Part shown: in pieces, positions 27,141 to 35,854 of the stretch | How positions within the stretch are numbered: the first letter of the stretch is position 1 | Layout: the number at the start of each line of letters is the position of its first letter | Assembly: GCF_003014475.1 (NCBI RefSeq) | Contig: NZ_PYGJ01000005.1 | Span: 124,001 to 188,000 of the forward strand | DNA: 64,000 nt | From: Shimia abyssi | GTDB lineage: Bacteria > Pseudomonadota > Alphaproteobacteria > Rhodobacterales > Rhodobacteraceae | Direction of reading: 5' to 3' | Notes under the pieces: generated by a model | Databases searched by the model: none | The model's input: the letters and a program-made list of their open reading frames with translations, nothing else | What the model was told of the DNA's origin: nothing | Translations under genes and position numbers: made by a program

Positions 27141-27150
27141 TGGGATCCCA
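27141..27150. promoter_or_regulatory. GntR-type operator, site 3
   Basis: A perfect TGGGATCCCA palindrome 17 bp upstream of the gntR start codon, placed to block gntR transcription. Confidence 0.75.
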
Positions 27151-27199
27151 AAGTCAAGACAGCCTAATCAATTGTAAAGCCCACACTTGTGGTCACAAA

Positions 27200-27209
27200 A
27201 TGGATCCCA
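27200..27209. promoter_or_regulatory. GntR-type operator, degenerate site 4
   Basis: ATGGATCCCA lacks one G of the palindrome. Its centre is 59 bp from site 3 and 62 bp from site 5, so the regular spacing supports it as a weak site. Confidence 0.45.
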
Positions 27210-27261
27210 ATTAAGGATCAGGCGCGATGATCACTCCAAATTTGCAAGATTCTTCTTGTTT

Positions 27262-27271
27262 TGGGATCCCA
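27262..27271. promoter_or_regulatory. GntR-type operator, site 5
   Basis: TGGGATCCCA within the 12-bp palindrome TTGGGATCCCAA, about 110 bp upstream of dctP2. Confidence 0.75.
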
Positions 27272-27336
27272 AGATGGTAATTAGGGTAACAGAGACATCG
27301 AGTCGGCGCTTAGGAACCCTTGCCACTACGCAAAAT

Positions 27337-27346
27337 TGGGATCCCA
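27337..27346. promoter_or_regulatory. GntR-type operator, site 6
   Basis: A perfect TGGGATCCCA palindrome 32 bp before the dctP2 ATG. It probably overlaps the promoter or the start of the transcript. Confidence 0.75.
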
Positions 27347-27378
27347 TAAACCGACAGCATCACGTCTGGGAGGACATT

Positions 27379-28389
27379 ATGACATTCTCACGTTTCACGC
27401 TCACCGCCGCGCTCGCTGTTGGGCTTGGCATATCGACCCAAGCCGTAACTGCCGAAGAACTCAGCGTTGCCACTTTCCTGCCCCCACAGCACCACACCAA
27501 TACTGGCATGTTCACATGGTTCGCCGAAGAGATCGACAAGCGCTCAGGCGGCACCCTGACCATGAAGCTTTACCCTGCCGGACAGCTGGGCGCTGGCCCC
27601 GTGCAGCAATACAAACGCGCCGTCGAGGGGGTCGCGGACATCACTTTTGGTGTCTCGGGCTACACTCCGGCACTATTCCCAAAAACGATGCTCGGCATCC
27701 TTCCCGGAGCCGCCGAGACCGCCGATCAATCCACTCGCGCCCTTTGGAATATCTTCGATGAGCATCTCGCGGATGAATATGAAGACGTCAAAGTTCTGGC
27801 CGTTGGCACCGTCGCCGGTAACCTCTTTGCCGCAACCCGCGATGTTTCGACTATGGACGGTATGAAAGGGGCCAAGATTGTTCCCTTCGCCGCCATGACC
27901 ACACCCATTATCGAAGCACTGGGTGCTGTGCCGGTTCAAATGCCTGTGACGGAAATGTACACCGGCCTTTCGACAGGAACCATCGACGCGACAACGGCGT
28001 CCTATAACAACATCACTGCGCCTTGGAATTTCTGGGACGTGTCCGGCTACATTGTCGAAAACGTGCCCACAACCTTCGCCGTGACCTACGCGGTGATGAA
28101 CAAAGAGCGCTATATGAGCCTTTCGGACGAACATCGCGCCATCATAGACGAAGTCGCCGGTCTGCCAATGTCGCTGGAATTGGCAAAATCGTTTGACGGT
28201 GCGGATGAGGTTTCAAAGAAACTGATCGCAGAGGCCACCGACAAAAACTACGAGTGGAAGGTCGTCACAGACGCGGAACGCGCCAAGATGGACGCCGCGG
28301 TCGCCCAAGGTCTGGAAGCGATCTTTGCCGATTATGAAGGCCGCGGCATCTCTAATGTCCGCGAGATCTACGGCGCGCTGAACCAATAA
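27379..28389 (+). CDS. TRAP transporter substrate-binding protein DctP (system B, first copy)
   Basis: This is a 336-aa periplasmic protein with a clear signal peptide ending near TQAVTAEE. GGGAGGAC precedes the ATG; a longer open frame covers the operators and is not credible. The core contains GQLGAGPVQQYKRAVEGVAD and VPVQMPVTEMYTGLSTGTID, typical of DctP. It is closely related to the next gene and shares its final EIYGALNQ/EIYEALNQ ending. It is the first gene downstream of operator site 6. Confidence 0.9.
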   Translation: MTFSRFTLTAALAVGLGISTQAVTAEELSVATFLPPQHHTNTGMFTWFAEEIDKRSGGTLTMKLYPAGQLGAGPVQQYKRAVEGVADITFGVSGYTPALFPKTMLGILPGAAETADQSTRALWNIFDEHLADEYEDVKVLAVGTVAGNLFAATRDVSTMDGMKGAKIVPFAAMTTPIIEALGAVPVQMPVTEMYTGLSTGTIDATTASYNNITAPWNFWDVSGYIVENVPTTFAVTYAVMNKERYMSLSDEHRAIIDEVAGLPMSLELAKSFDGADEVSKKLIAEATDKNYEWKVVTDAERAKMDAAVAQGLEAIFADYEGRGISNVREIYGALNQ

Positions 28390-28400
28390 GCGCAGCATTA

Positions 28401-28426
28401 GCACCCCGGAGTTGGCTTCGGGGTGC
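28401..28426 (+). other. GC hairpin between the two system B dctP genes
   Basis: GCACCCCG (28401-28408) and its complement (28419-28426) form an 8-bp stem with a 10-nt loop and no T tract. Confidence 0.6.
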
Positions 28427-28448
28427 AAAATACAAGAGGGGGAAACAA

Positions 28449-29468
28449 ATGACATTCAGCACGTTCAAATTTGCCACCGCGTTTGCCAGCGTATTCAGCC
28501 TGACGGGCCTATCCGCATATGCAGAGGAACTTTCCGTCGCGACTTTCGTACCGCCCAGCCACGAGACCGTCACAAAGGCATTGGCTTGGTTCGAAAGCGA
28601 ACTGACAGAACGCTCCAATGGCGAGATCACGATCAAACTTTATGCCGCAGGCCAGCTTGGCGCAGGTCCGGTCCAACAATACAAACGCGCCGTTGAAGGT
28701 GTCGCCGATATTACGTTCGGTATCGCGTCCACCACGCCGACCCTTTTCCCCAAAACGATGCTGGCGATCCTTCCGGGCAAGGCGGTCGACGGTCCCGACT
28801 CGACGGAACGCATGTGGCGCGTTTTCGACGAGTACATGGCCGATGAGTGGTCCGACGTGAAGGTTCTCGGGATCGCTAACCCTGCCGGCGGAATGATCAT
28901 CGCCAACCGAGACGTCTCGACCATTGAAGGAATGAAGGGAGCAAAAATCGTCCCTTGGGCCTCTATGACGACGCCGGTGATGAAAGGTATGGGCGCGGTT
29001 CCTGTTCAGATGGACCCGACAGAACACTACACGGCTCTTTCCACTGGAACAATCGATGGGGCGATTTCGTCGATCAACAACATCATGCCGCCGTGGAACC
29101 TTGATGAAGTAGCAGAATATGCTGTCGTAAACACACCTGCGACATTCAACCCTGTGTTCTACGTCATGAACAAAGAGCGTTACGAAAGTCTCAGCGCCGA
29201 GCACCAAGCAATCATTGACGAGATTTCGGGCCTTCCCTTCTCAAGAGAACTCGCACGCGCTTTCCACGAAGCTGATCTTGAGGCGCTGGAATGGAAAGAC
29301 GAAAAAATCGCCGCCGGAGAGTTGAACGTTAAATGGATCGTGGCGTCCCCGGAAGAACGCGCCAAGATGGAGGCCGCTGCCGCAGTGGGCATGGCCGAAA
29401 TCTACGAGGACTACGCAGCGCGTGGAATTCCCAACGCACAGGAAATTTACGAAGCGCTGAACCAGTAG
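28449..29468 (+). CDS. TRAP transporter substrate-binding protein DctP (system B, second copy)
   Basis: This is a 339-aa DctP with a signal peptide ending near GLSAYAEE. AGAGGGGG precedes the ATG. It is a tandem paralogue of the preceding gene: mature proteins start AEELSVATF in both, and a stretch of more than 20 identical residues begins at GQLGAGPVQQ. The two differ around the expected ligand pocket, for example FAAMTTPIIEALG against WASMTTPVMKGMG. They may bind different ligands for one DctQM carrier. No permease follows until 30377. Confidence 0.9.
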   Translation: MTFSTFKFATAFASVFSLTGLSAYAEELSVATFVPPSHETVTKALAWFESELTERSNGEITIKLYAAGQLGAGPVQQYKRAVEGVADITFGIASTTPTLFPKTMLAILPGKAVDGPDSTERMWRVFDEYMADEWSDVKVLGIANPAGGMIIANRDVSTIEGMKGAKIVPWASMTTPVMKGMGAVPVQMDPTEHYTALSTGTIDGAISSINNIMPPWNLDEVAEYAVVNTPATFNPVFYVMNKERYESLSAEHQAIIDEISGLPFSRELARAFHEADLEALEWKDEKIAAGELNVKWIVASPEERAKMEAAAAVGMAEIYEDYAARGIPNAQEIYEALNQ

Positions 29469-29486
29469 CGCCTGCACTTTGAAACG

Positions 29487-29502
29487 CCGGGCTTCGGCCC
29501 GG
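29487..29502 (+). other. GC hairpin with TTCG loop after the second system B dctP
   Basis: CCGGGC and GCCCGG enclose a TTCG tetraloop, giving a very stable 6-bp stem without a T tract, 18 bp after the stop codon. About 100 bp of non-coding sequence then precede the GST gene. Confidence 0.6.
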
Positions 29503-29600
29503 TGTGTCCTCCAAAAGAACATTTTGGCATTCGGTTGTGGGCAACCAATTTCCAGAACGTTTTCGCGTCTCGCTGTATATTTCCAAAAGGGAGCTAACCA

Positions 29601-30362
29601 ATGGTTGTCATCGTTCCTACCAACAAATCAGTCGAAGATTTTGAAGGTCTGCACCTCTATCACGGTGCGATTTCGAATTGTTCAATGCGCGTTCGCATGA
29701 CCCTGATTGAAAAGGGGTTGGATTGGGAAAGCCATCATCTCGACCTGAAAAAGAAAGAGAACATCACTGACGTGTATTTCGGGATTAATCCGAATGGCCT
29801 GGTGCCAACTTTGGTCGACAATGGCGTGGTCCATATCGAGTCCAACGACATCATTGATTATCTCGACGACACCTATCCAAAGCCATCTTTACGGGCCGAG
29901 AACAACGAAGAGATGATGGAATGGCTGCATCTGGCTGCTGCCATCCATGTGCCGGCCTGCAAACCCTATGTTTACGCCACCAAGATGGCGGCAAAGATCA
30001 AAAAAACCCCCGAAGAGCAGGCGAAATACGACGCGCTGCAAAAGAACCAGGAACTAAAGGATTTCCACGGAAAGCACGCGGGCGACAAGAGCTTCAGCAC
30101 CAGCGACTTTGACAAGGCCAAAGCGATCCTTGGCGCGTGCTTCACTAAACTGGAAGTCACTCTGGAAGGGCGCGACTGGATCATGGGCGACCGCTTTTCG
30201 CTGGCAGATATCTCGTGGATCCCGCTCTATTTCGTGATTGTTGGTTGCGGGTTTTCTTTCGAAAACTATCCAAACATTCGTCGCTGGGCCGCCGCCTTTG
30301 AGGCCCGCGAAAGCTATCAACAGGGCATCCTGAAATGGTGCCCCGATTTCTCACTAGTCTGA
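29601..30362 (+). CDS. glutathione S-transferase family protein 1
   Basis: The 253-aa protein has an N-terminal thioredoxin-like GST domain. It contains SNCSMRVRMTLIEKGL near residue 25, NPNGLVPTLVDNG and HIESNDIIDYLDD (the glutathione-gamma-glutamyl binding Ser region). A C-terminal helical domain has GRDWIMGDRFSLADI. The general look is that of GSTs acting in aromatic ether or dehalogenation pathways. It sits inside the TRAP operon between the binding proteins and dctQ, so its substrate is probably the imported compound. AAAGGGAG precedes the ATG. Confidence 0.85.
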   Translation: MVVIVPTNKSVEDFEGLHLYHGAISNCSMRVRMTLIEKGLDWESHHLDLKKKENITDVYFGINPNGLVPTLVDNGVVHIESNDIIDYLDDTYPKPSLRAENNEEMMEWLHLAAAIHVPACKPYVYATKMAAKIKKTPEEQAKYDALQKNQELKDFHGKHAGDKSFSTSDFDKAKAILGACFTKLEVTLEGRDWIMGDRFSLADISWIPLYFVIVGCGFSFENYPNIRRWAAAFEARESYQQGILKWCPDFSLV

Positions 30363-30376
30363 AAAGAGCAGGAACG

Positions 30377-30916
30377 ATGTCACAAGATTCCAATCTGCCC
30401 CGCCCGATCCGCTTGCTCGACACGGGCTTGACGTGGGTGTCGCTGGTGTGCGGCGGCGCCACGCTGATCTTTATGACCGGGTATTCGGTCTGGAACGTCC
30501 TGATCATGCGCAAGGCGTTGAACGCTCCCATTGTCGGCGCCGAGGATCTGCTGATCCTGTCACTGGTTGTGATCGTTGCTCTGTCGATACCCTTGGGCGC
30601 GCGCACCGGGGCGCATATCGAGATTGAAGTACTTGAATCGCGCATGTCGGCTGCGTTCGCCAAATGGTCGATGATCCTGATGAAGCTCATGGGGATCGTC
30701 CTGCTGGCGTTCATGTCGTGGCGGCTCTGGCACGCCGGGGGCACCGCCAGTAAATTTGGCGAGACCACCCAACAGCTGCTGATCTCGTTTGAACCATTCT
30801 ACTATCTTCTGTCCGCCTCGGCCGCAATTTACGCCGTCGTACTGGTGCTCGACATCTGGCAACTGCTGCGCAGCAACGCCGTGCAATCATTGCGCATCAC
30901 AGGAGACACACTGTGA
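30377..30916 (+). CDS. TRAP transporter small permease DctQ (system B)
   Basis: This is a 179-aa membrane protein with four helices. I use the ATG giving MSQDSNLPRP, preceded by AGCAGGA; a 14-codon extension overlaps the GST gene. The helix-2 region carries IVGAEDLLILSLVVIVALSIP and the following GARTGAHIEI, matching the DctQ pattern; the key part is GAEDLLILSL. It overlaps dctM by GTGA. It serves the two DctP proteins encoded upstream. Confidence 0.88.
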   Translation: MSQDSNLPRPIRLLDTGLTWVSLVCGGATLIFMTGYSVWNVLIMRKALNAPIVGAEDLLILSLVVIVALSIPLGARTGAHIEIEVLESRMSAAFAKWSMILMKLMGIVLLAFMSWRLWHAGGTASKFGETTQQLLISFEPFYYLLSASAAIYAVVLVLDIWQLLRSNAVQSLRITGDTL

Positions 30917-32274
30917 TCAGCATGACCGCACTCGGCCTGCTTGGCCTTCTCGCACTCTTCATTCTGCTTGCCTTACGCATGCCTGTTGCTCTCTCAATGC
31001 TGGGCGTCGGGTTCGTGGGCACCGTGATCGCCAACGCCAACAAGTTCATGATGGTCGGCATGGCCGAAGATCAGGCATGGGCGCGCGGGCTGAAAATCGC
31101 GTATTCTAATATCGCGGGCGAAACCTTTGAAGCCGCGTCAAACTATAACCTTTTGGTCATCCCGATGTTCGTCCTGATGGGCAACCTTGCAGGTGTCTCG
31201 GGCATGTCCAATGATCTCTTCACAGCGGCCTATCGCTGGATGGGGCATCTGCGCGGCGGATTGGCCTCGGCCACCATTGCCGCCTGCGCTGGATTTGCTG
31301 CACTTTCTGGCTCGTCTCTGGCTTCTGCCGTCACTATGGGCCGTGTCGCCTTGCCGGAAATGAAGCGCTACAACTACGCCGACAGCCTTGCCACAGGCTC
31401 CGTCGCAGCAGGTGGCACACTTGGGTTTCTGATCCCACCATCAGGCGGCATGATCATCTACGCGGTCCTGACAGAACAGTCGATCGGCCGCCTGTTCATG
31501 GCCGGTGTCTTTCCCGGCATCATCCTCACACTTCTGTTCATCGGCGCGATTTACTGGACTGTGGGCCGCAACCCCGAGGCCGGCCCACGCGGCGAACGGT
31601 TTGCGCGGCGTGAAAAGATCGCATCGCTCTGGAACGCGCTGCCCATCCTGATCGTGGTGCTGGCCACAATCGGCGGCATGTACACCGGCTTTTTCACCCC
31701 GGTCGAGGCCTCATCCGTTGGCGCTTTCTTGACATTCCTCGTCGCGCTGGGGCGCCGCTCACTTAACTGGCAGGCATCCAAAACCGTGATTCTGGAAACC
31801 ATGAATGCCACCGCCACCGTGTTCATGATTATCATCGGCGCCTTTGTTTTCATTCCCTTCATGTCGCTGACCGAACTGCCCGCACAGCTTGTCACGATCC
31901 TTACATCCCTGCCTATCGGCGAAATTGGCATCCTCTTGATCGTGGTGCTGATCTACATGTTCCTAGGAATGTTCCTCGAAGCCATGGCGATGCTTGTTCT
32001 GACCATCCCCGTGGTGATCCCCATCGCCATCGCCTTGGACTGGAACCTTATCTGGTTCGGCATCATCGTGGTGATCGTGCTTGAAATGGGCATGATCAGC
32101 CCACCGGTCGGGATCAACGTTTTCATCGTGAAATCCATCGCCCCCGAGGTTCCCATGAGCCAGATTTTCCGCGGTATCTGGCCGTTCTGGTTTGCCATGG
32201 CGGGCATGATTGGTCTGCTCATCCTCTTCCCACAAATCGCACTGTACCTGCCGGAAAAAGTTGTCGGCGGCTAG
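30913..32274 (+). CDS. TRAP transporter large permease DctM (system B)
   Basis: This is a 453-aa membrane carrier with about twelve helices. It starts with GTG overlapping dctQ. Hallmarks are FAALSGSSLASAVTMGRVALP (key part GSSLASAVTM), GGTLGFLIPPSGGMIIYAVL (key part GFLIPPSGG) and MGMISPPVGINVF. It carries a longer loop after the first helices than system A DctM (NANKFMMVGMAEDQAWARG region), as in a DctM subgroup with paired large binding proteins. Confidence 0.92.
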   Translation: MISMTALGLLGLLALFILLALRMPVALSMLGVGFVGTVIANANKFMMVGMAEDQAWARGLKIAYSNIAGETFEAASNYNLLVIPMFVLMGNLAGVSGMSNDLFTAAYRWMGHLRGGLASATIAACAGFAALSGSSLASAVTMGRVALPEMKRYNYADSLATGSVAAGGTLGFLIPPSGGMIIYAVLTEQSIGRLFMAGVFPGIILTLLFIGAIYWTVGRNPEAGPRGERFARREKIASLWNALPILIVVLATIGGMYTGFFTPVEASSVGAFLTFLVALGRRSLNWQASKTVILETMNATATVFMIIIGAFVFIPFMSLTELPAQLVTILTSLPIGEIGILLIVVLIYMFLGMFLEAMAMLVLTIPVVIPIAIALDWNLIWFGIIVVIVLEMGMISPPVGINVFIVKSIAPEVPMSQIFRGIWPFWFAMAGMIGLLILFPQIALYLPEKVVGG

Positions 32275-32290
32275 AAACAGGAGACGTCTT

Positions 32291-33727
32291 ATGGACACAA
32301 CAACTGAAACAAGAACGCTACAGCACTTTATCGGCGGGGCGTGGGTTGATGCCAAAGACGGCGCAACTTTCGAAGTTCTCAACCCTCTGGATGACAGCCT
32401 CTATCTCCACGCTGCTAAAGGTGCTGCGTCAGATATGGACAACGCAGTTGCAAAAGCCAAGGCCGCTTTCCCGGCCTATAAAGAAACCACGCCCACCCAG
32501 CGGGAACGCTGGTTGCTGCGCGTGGCCGAACTAATGGAAGCGCGTCAAAAGGATCTGGTGGATTGCCTGATCGACGAAATCGGCTCGCCCGTTCAAAAGG
32601 CAATGTTTGAATTCACCAAAGGGCTGACCATGGTGCGCGCTGCCGCCGGCCTGTGCCGCAACGTGCGCGGTGAAACCATCCCTTCGGACGCGCCCGGCAA
32701 ATTCTCGATGTCGATCCGCGAACCTCTGGGCGTGGTGGCCGTGATCACGCCGTTCAACGTGCCCCTGATCAAAACCACCCGCTTGGTCGCTAACGCGTTG
32801 GCCGTGGGCAACACAGTCGTGCACCTTCCCTCGGAAATGGCCCCCCATCTCACGGTGATCTTCGCTGAAATCATCGCCGAAGCCGGATTCCCCGATGGGG
32901 CCTACAACGTCGTGACCGGCCTTGGCTCCGAAATTGGCGACAACCTGACCGGCAACAAGGACGTGGATTTTGTCACCTTTACCGGCTCCACCGTTGTTGG
33001 TCAGCACATCAACGAAATCTGCGCCAAGAATAAAACGCCGAACACATTAGAGCTCGGCGGCAAAAGTCCCACAGTCATTCTGGCCGATGCGGATCTGGAC
33101 AAGGTGATGCCGCTGGCGGCGCGCTCGATCTTCATGTTCGCCGGACAGGCCTGTATCGGGTCCAGCCGCTTTTACGTCGAGCGGCCGCTTTATGACGAAT
33201 TCGTCAAACGGTTCTCGGGAATGATTGGTAAAATCGGAATGGGTGATCTGCGCGATCCCAACACAGTCATTGCTCCGGCGATCTCACCGCGCCAACGTGA
33301 CCGGATCCGCAGCCATATCGAGGATGCCCGCGCCAAAGGCGCCACTGTTCATGGCGGCGAATGGAAGGGCAACCGCTGCCAGCCTACCCTGCTCACCAAC
33401 GTCACCGAAGACATGACTGTCTGCAAAACGGAAACCTTCGGCCCCGTCACGTCGATCTATCCAATCGATAGTTACGAGGAAGGTTTGGCTAAAGCAAACG
33501 ATACGGAATACGGCCTGTCCTCGGCCATCTTTACCAATGACATAGAAAAGGCATTTCACTTTGCCCGCAATATCGACGCGGGCATGTGCCACATCAACGG
33601 ACCAACCATCCACGACGAGGCCCACGTGCCCTTTGGCGGCAATGGCGAATCCGGCGTAGGTCGCGAAGGCACAGACGCCGATATGGAAGCTATGACAGAA
33701 CTGAAATGGGTTACGGTGCAGCTATGA
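32291..33727 (+). CDS. NAD(P)-dependent aldehyde dehydrogenase
   Basis: This is a 478-aa ALDH-superfamily enzyme. The catalytic Glu lies in LELGGKSP and the catalytic Cys in FAGQACIGSSR, with the cofactor motif FTGSTVVG before them and the EEFGPV-equivalent KTETFGPVTSIYP near residue 385. The sequence resembles benzaldehyde/vanillin-type dehydrogenases, though I cannot fix the substrate. I use the ATG at 32291, preceded by AGGAGACG. It overlaps GST 2 by ATGA, so the two are co-translated. Confidence 0.9.
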   Translation: MDTTTETRTLQHFIGGAWVDAKDGATFEVLNPLDDSLYLHAAKGAASDMDNAVAKAKAAFPAYKETTPTQRERWLLRVAELMEARQKDLVDCLIDEIGSPVQKAMFEFTKGLTMVRAAAGLCRNVRGETIPSDAPGKFSMSIREPLGVVAVITPFNVPLIKTTRLVANALAVGNTVVHLPSEMAPHLTVIFAEIIAEAGFPDGAYNVVTGLGSEIGDNLTGNKDVDFVTFTGSTVVGQHINEICAKNKTPNTLELGGKSPTVILADADLDKVMPLAARSIFMFAGQACIGSSRFYVERPLYDEFVKRFSGMIGKIGMGDLRDPNTVIAPAISPRQRDRIRSHIEDARAKGATVHGGEWKGNRCQPTLLTNVTEDMTVCKTETFGPVTSIYPIDSYEEGLAKANDTEYGLSSAIFTNDIEKAFHFARNIDAGMCHINGPTIHDEAHVPFGGNGESGVGREGTDADMEAMTELKWVTVQL

Positions 33728-34545
33728 CATTTACACTTTATCATCACGGGTCGTCTGTTTGCGCCGCCAAGGTGCGGTTTGCCATGGCCGAAAAGGGGCT
33801 CGACTGGGACGGCGTCTATATCGACATCCTCAAAGGAGAGCAGTTCGACCCCGCATACCAGAAGCTGAACCCGAAATCCGTTGTGCCAACCTTGGTGCAT
33901 GACGGCACGGTGATCGTCGACTCGACCGTGATCTGCGAATATCTGGACCAGCTCGCCCCCGACACCAGCGTACACCCCACCGACCCGGTCGAACGTGCTC
34001 AGGCGCGCTATTGGACCAAAGCCGTGGACGAAGATCTTCACCCGGCCTGTGGCGCCGTGACCTTTGTCTGCTCACACCGCCATACCGTGCTGAAAAATCT
34101 CGGTGAGGAAGGTGTCAAAAAATTCCTCGCCTCTACACCGCCCATGTCGGTGACTTCAAACTGGAAAGACCTCAAAGACAGCTACACGCGCTTTGGGTTT
34201 GACGCGCCTGGTGCTGCGGAAAAGGTAAAACTCTACGACAGCTATCTCCAGAAAATGGAAGCCGCACTTGAGGGCGGCAACGACTGGCTCGTCGGTAACA
34301 CATTCTCAATCGCAGACATCGCCATGACACCCTATGTCAACCGACTCGCGATGATGTCCATGCGCGGCATGTGGGAAAACGGACGCCTCCCAAACGTGGA
34401 AAAGTGGTTCGCCCGGATAGAAGCGCTGCCAAACTTCAAGAAGTGCCTGATAGACTGGGTGCCCGAAGACCTGACCAACGACTTACGCGAAAACGGTGCC
34501 AAAAGCTGGACCGAAGTCGCAAATATTCTTGAAATCGAAATTTGA
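33724..34545 (+). CDS. glutathione S-transferase 2, LigF/beta-etherase-like
   Basis: The 273-aa protein has an N-terminal thioredoxin domain (SSVCAAKVRFAMAEKGLDW, NPKSVVPTLVHDG, DSTVICEYLDQL) and a long C-terminal helical domain. The combination of TVICEYL, the RYWTKAVDEDLHPACG region and a roughly 270-aa length resembles LigF-type beta-etherases, which use glutathione to cleave beta-aryl ethers. I judge this by eye. It overlaps the aldehyde dehydrogenase stop and is followed at 14 bp by the SDR, the same enzyme types as in lignin-dimer cleavage. Confidence 0.82.
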   Translation: MTFTLYHHGSSVCAAKVRFAMAEKGLDWDGVYIDILKGEQFDPAYQKLNPKSVVPTLVHDGTVIVDSTVICEYLDQLAPDTSVHPTDPVERAQARYWTKAVDEDLHPACGAVTFVCSHRHTVLKNLGEEGVKKFLASTPPMSVTSNWKDLKDSYTRFGFDAPGAAEKVKLYDSYLQKMEAALEGGNDWLVGNTFSIADIAMTPYVNRLAMMSMRGMWENGRLPNVEKWFARIEALPNFKKCLIDWVPEDLTNDLRENGAKSWTEVANILEIEI

Positions 34546-34559
34546 ACCGGGAGGACAAC

Positions 34560-35315
34560 ATGGGACGTTTGCAAGGAAAGACCGCCGTCATTACGGGCGC
34601 TGGCCGTGGCATTGGCGCGGTGATGGCCAAGCATATGGCCAACGAAGGGGCCAACGTGGTTGTGACCGACGTGCTGGACACCGCCGATACTGTCAACGCG
34701 ATCAAGGCCGATGGCGGCTCTGCCATCGGGCTCAGCGTTAATGTCACTTCGGACGATGATCTGAACGCCATGGTGGCCGCGACCGAGCAAGAGTTCGGAA
34801 GCCTTGATATTCTTGTCAATAACGCCTCAATTTTTGCCGCATTGCAGCCAAAGCCGTTCATGCAGATCGACAATGACGAGTTTGACAAGGTGATGACAGT
34901 CAATGCACGCGGCGTGCATCAGGCGACCAAGGCTGTTGTGCCCGCCATGTTGCGCGCAGGTGGCGGCAAGGTGGTGAACATCGCCTCTGGTACGTTTTAT
35001 TATGGGCCTCCCGGCCTGTCGCACTACACCGCCTCCAAGGGCGCGGTGATTGCGTTGACCCGCGGCCATGCGCGCGAACTTGGTGACAAGAACATCCAGA
35101 TCAACGCCATCGCACCGGGCCTAACAGAATCCGAGGCGCTTCAAGGCCATGCTGGTTTTGATCCAGCGCGCGGCCCAACGGTTGCATCCCGCTCGATCAA
35201 GCGCGAAATGACGCCCGAAGACCTGCTGGGATCCCTGATGTTCCTCGTCACATCCGACAGTGACTTCATGACCGGGCAAACCCTGAACGTCGATGGCGGC
35301 AAGGTGAACCTCTGA
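34560..35315 (+). CDS. short-chain dehydrogenase/reductase
   Basis: This is a 251-aa classical SDR. The cofactor motif is TGAGRGIG near residue 12, NNAS is present near residue 88, and the catalytic Tyr-Lys pair is in HYTASK with Ser in IASGTF. The Asp after the second strand (VTDVLD) suggests NAD rather than NADP. I chose the ATG preceded by GGGAGGA; a TTG six codons earlier is not supported. It may oxidise an alcohol of the pathway, as LigD does for beta-aryl ethers. Confidence 0.9.
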   Translation: MGRLQGKTAVITGAGRGIGAVMAKHMANEGANVVVTDVLDTADTVNAIKADGGSAIGLSVNVTSDDDLNAMVAATEQEFGSLDILVNNASIFAALQPKPFMQIDNDEFDKVMTVNARGVHQATKAVVPAMLRAGGGKVVNIASGTFYYGPPGLSHYTASKGAVIALTRGHARELGDKNIQINAIAPGLTESEALQGHAGFDPARGPTVASRSIKREMTPEDLLGSLMFLVTSDSDFMTGQTLNVDGGKVNL

Positions 35316-35317
35316 CC

Positions 35318-35785
35318 ATGGCCCAGCGCTATTCCCTTGTTCCGCCGGGTGGTGGCCCGAATTACGACTGGTCGGCGGATCATACCTTTGTCAAGGTCTC
35401 CGCCGCTGACACAGGCGGGCAATACACACTGATGGAGGACAATCTGAAAGCCAATTTCAGGTTGGGCCTGCACCTGCACCGCCACCATGCCGAGACATTC
35501 TATATTCTCGAAGGAACGGTGGATTTCTTTGTGGATGGCGATTGGATGGCCGCCCCAACCGGCACTTGTTTGCATGTTCCGCCCGGCGTGCCCCATGCCT
35601 GCATGATGGCCAACGGATGCACCCACGCCCGTATGCTGATGATCTATCAACCCTCTGGGTTTGATCAGTTCCTCGCAGAAATGGCACAGATGGACGAAGC
35701 GGACTTTGAAGACGACGCCAAAATGGCGGCACTGAATGAGAAATACGACATCGTAAACATCGGGCCAATGCCAGACAGGCCCTGA
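35318..35785 (+). CDS. cupin-domain protein
   Basis: The 155-aa protein carries a single cupin domain. Motif 1 reads GLHLHRHHAETFYILEG near residue 50 and motif 2 reads HVPPGVPHACMMANG near residue 90. His and Glu in these motifs normally bind a metal. Such proteins are dioxygenases, isomerases or binding proteins; I cannot choose. It starts 2 bp after the SDR stop, so it belongs to the operon. Confidence 0.85.
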   Translation: MAQRYSLVPPGGGPNYDWSADHTFVKVSAADTGGQYTLMEDNLKANFRLGLHLHRHHAETFYILEGTVDFFVDGDWMAAPTGTCLHVPPGVPHACMMANGCTHARMLMIYQPSGFDQFLAEMAQMDEADFEDDAKMAALNEKYDIVNIGPMPDRP

Positions 35786-35854
35786 TGGCTCTTAATCAAC
35801 ACCACGATACCAACGCTCCGATCCGGGGCGCGATGAAACACGGGATGACGCAAC

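Noticed and set aside
26365..27346. CRISPR-like array from the repeated TGGGATCCCA units
   Set aside because: The repeats are only 10 bp, palindromic, few in number and irregularly surrounded, as expected for operators.
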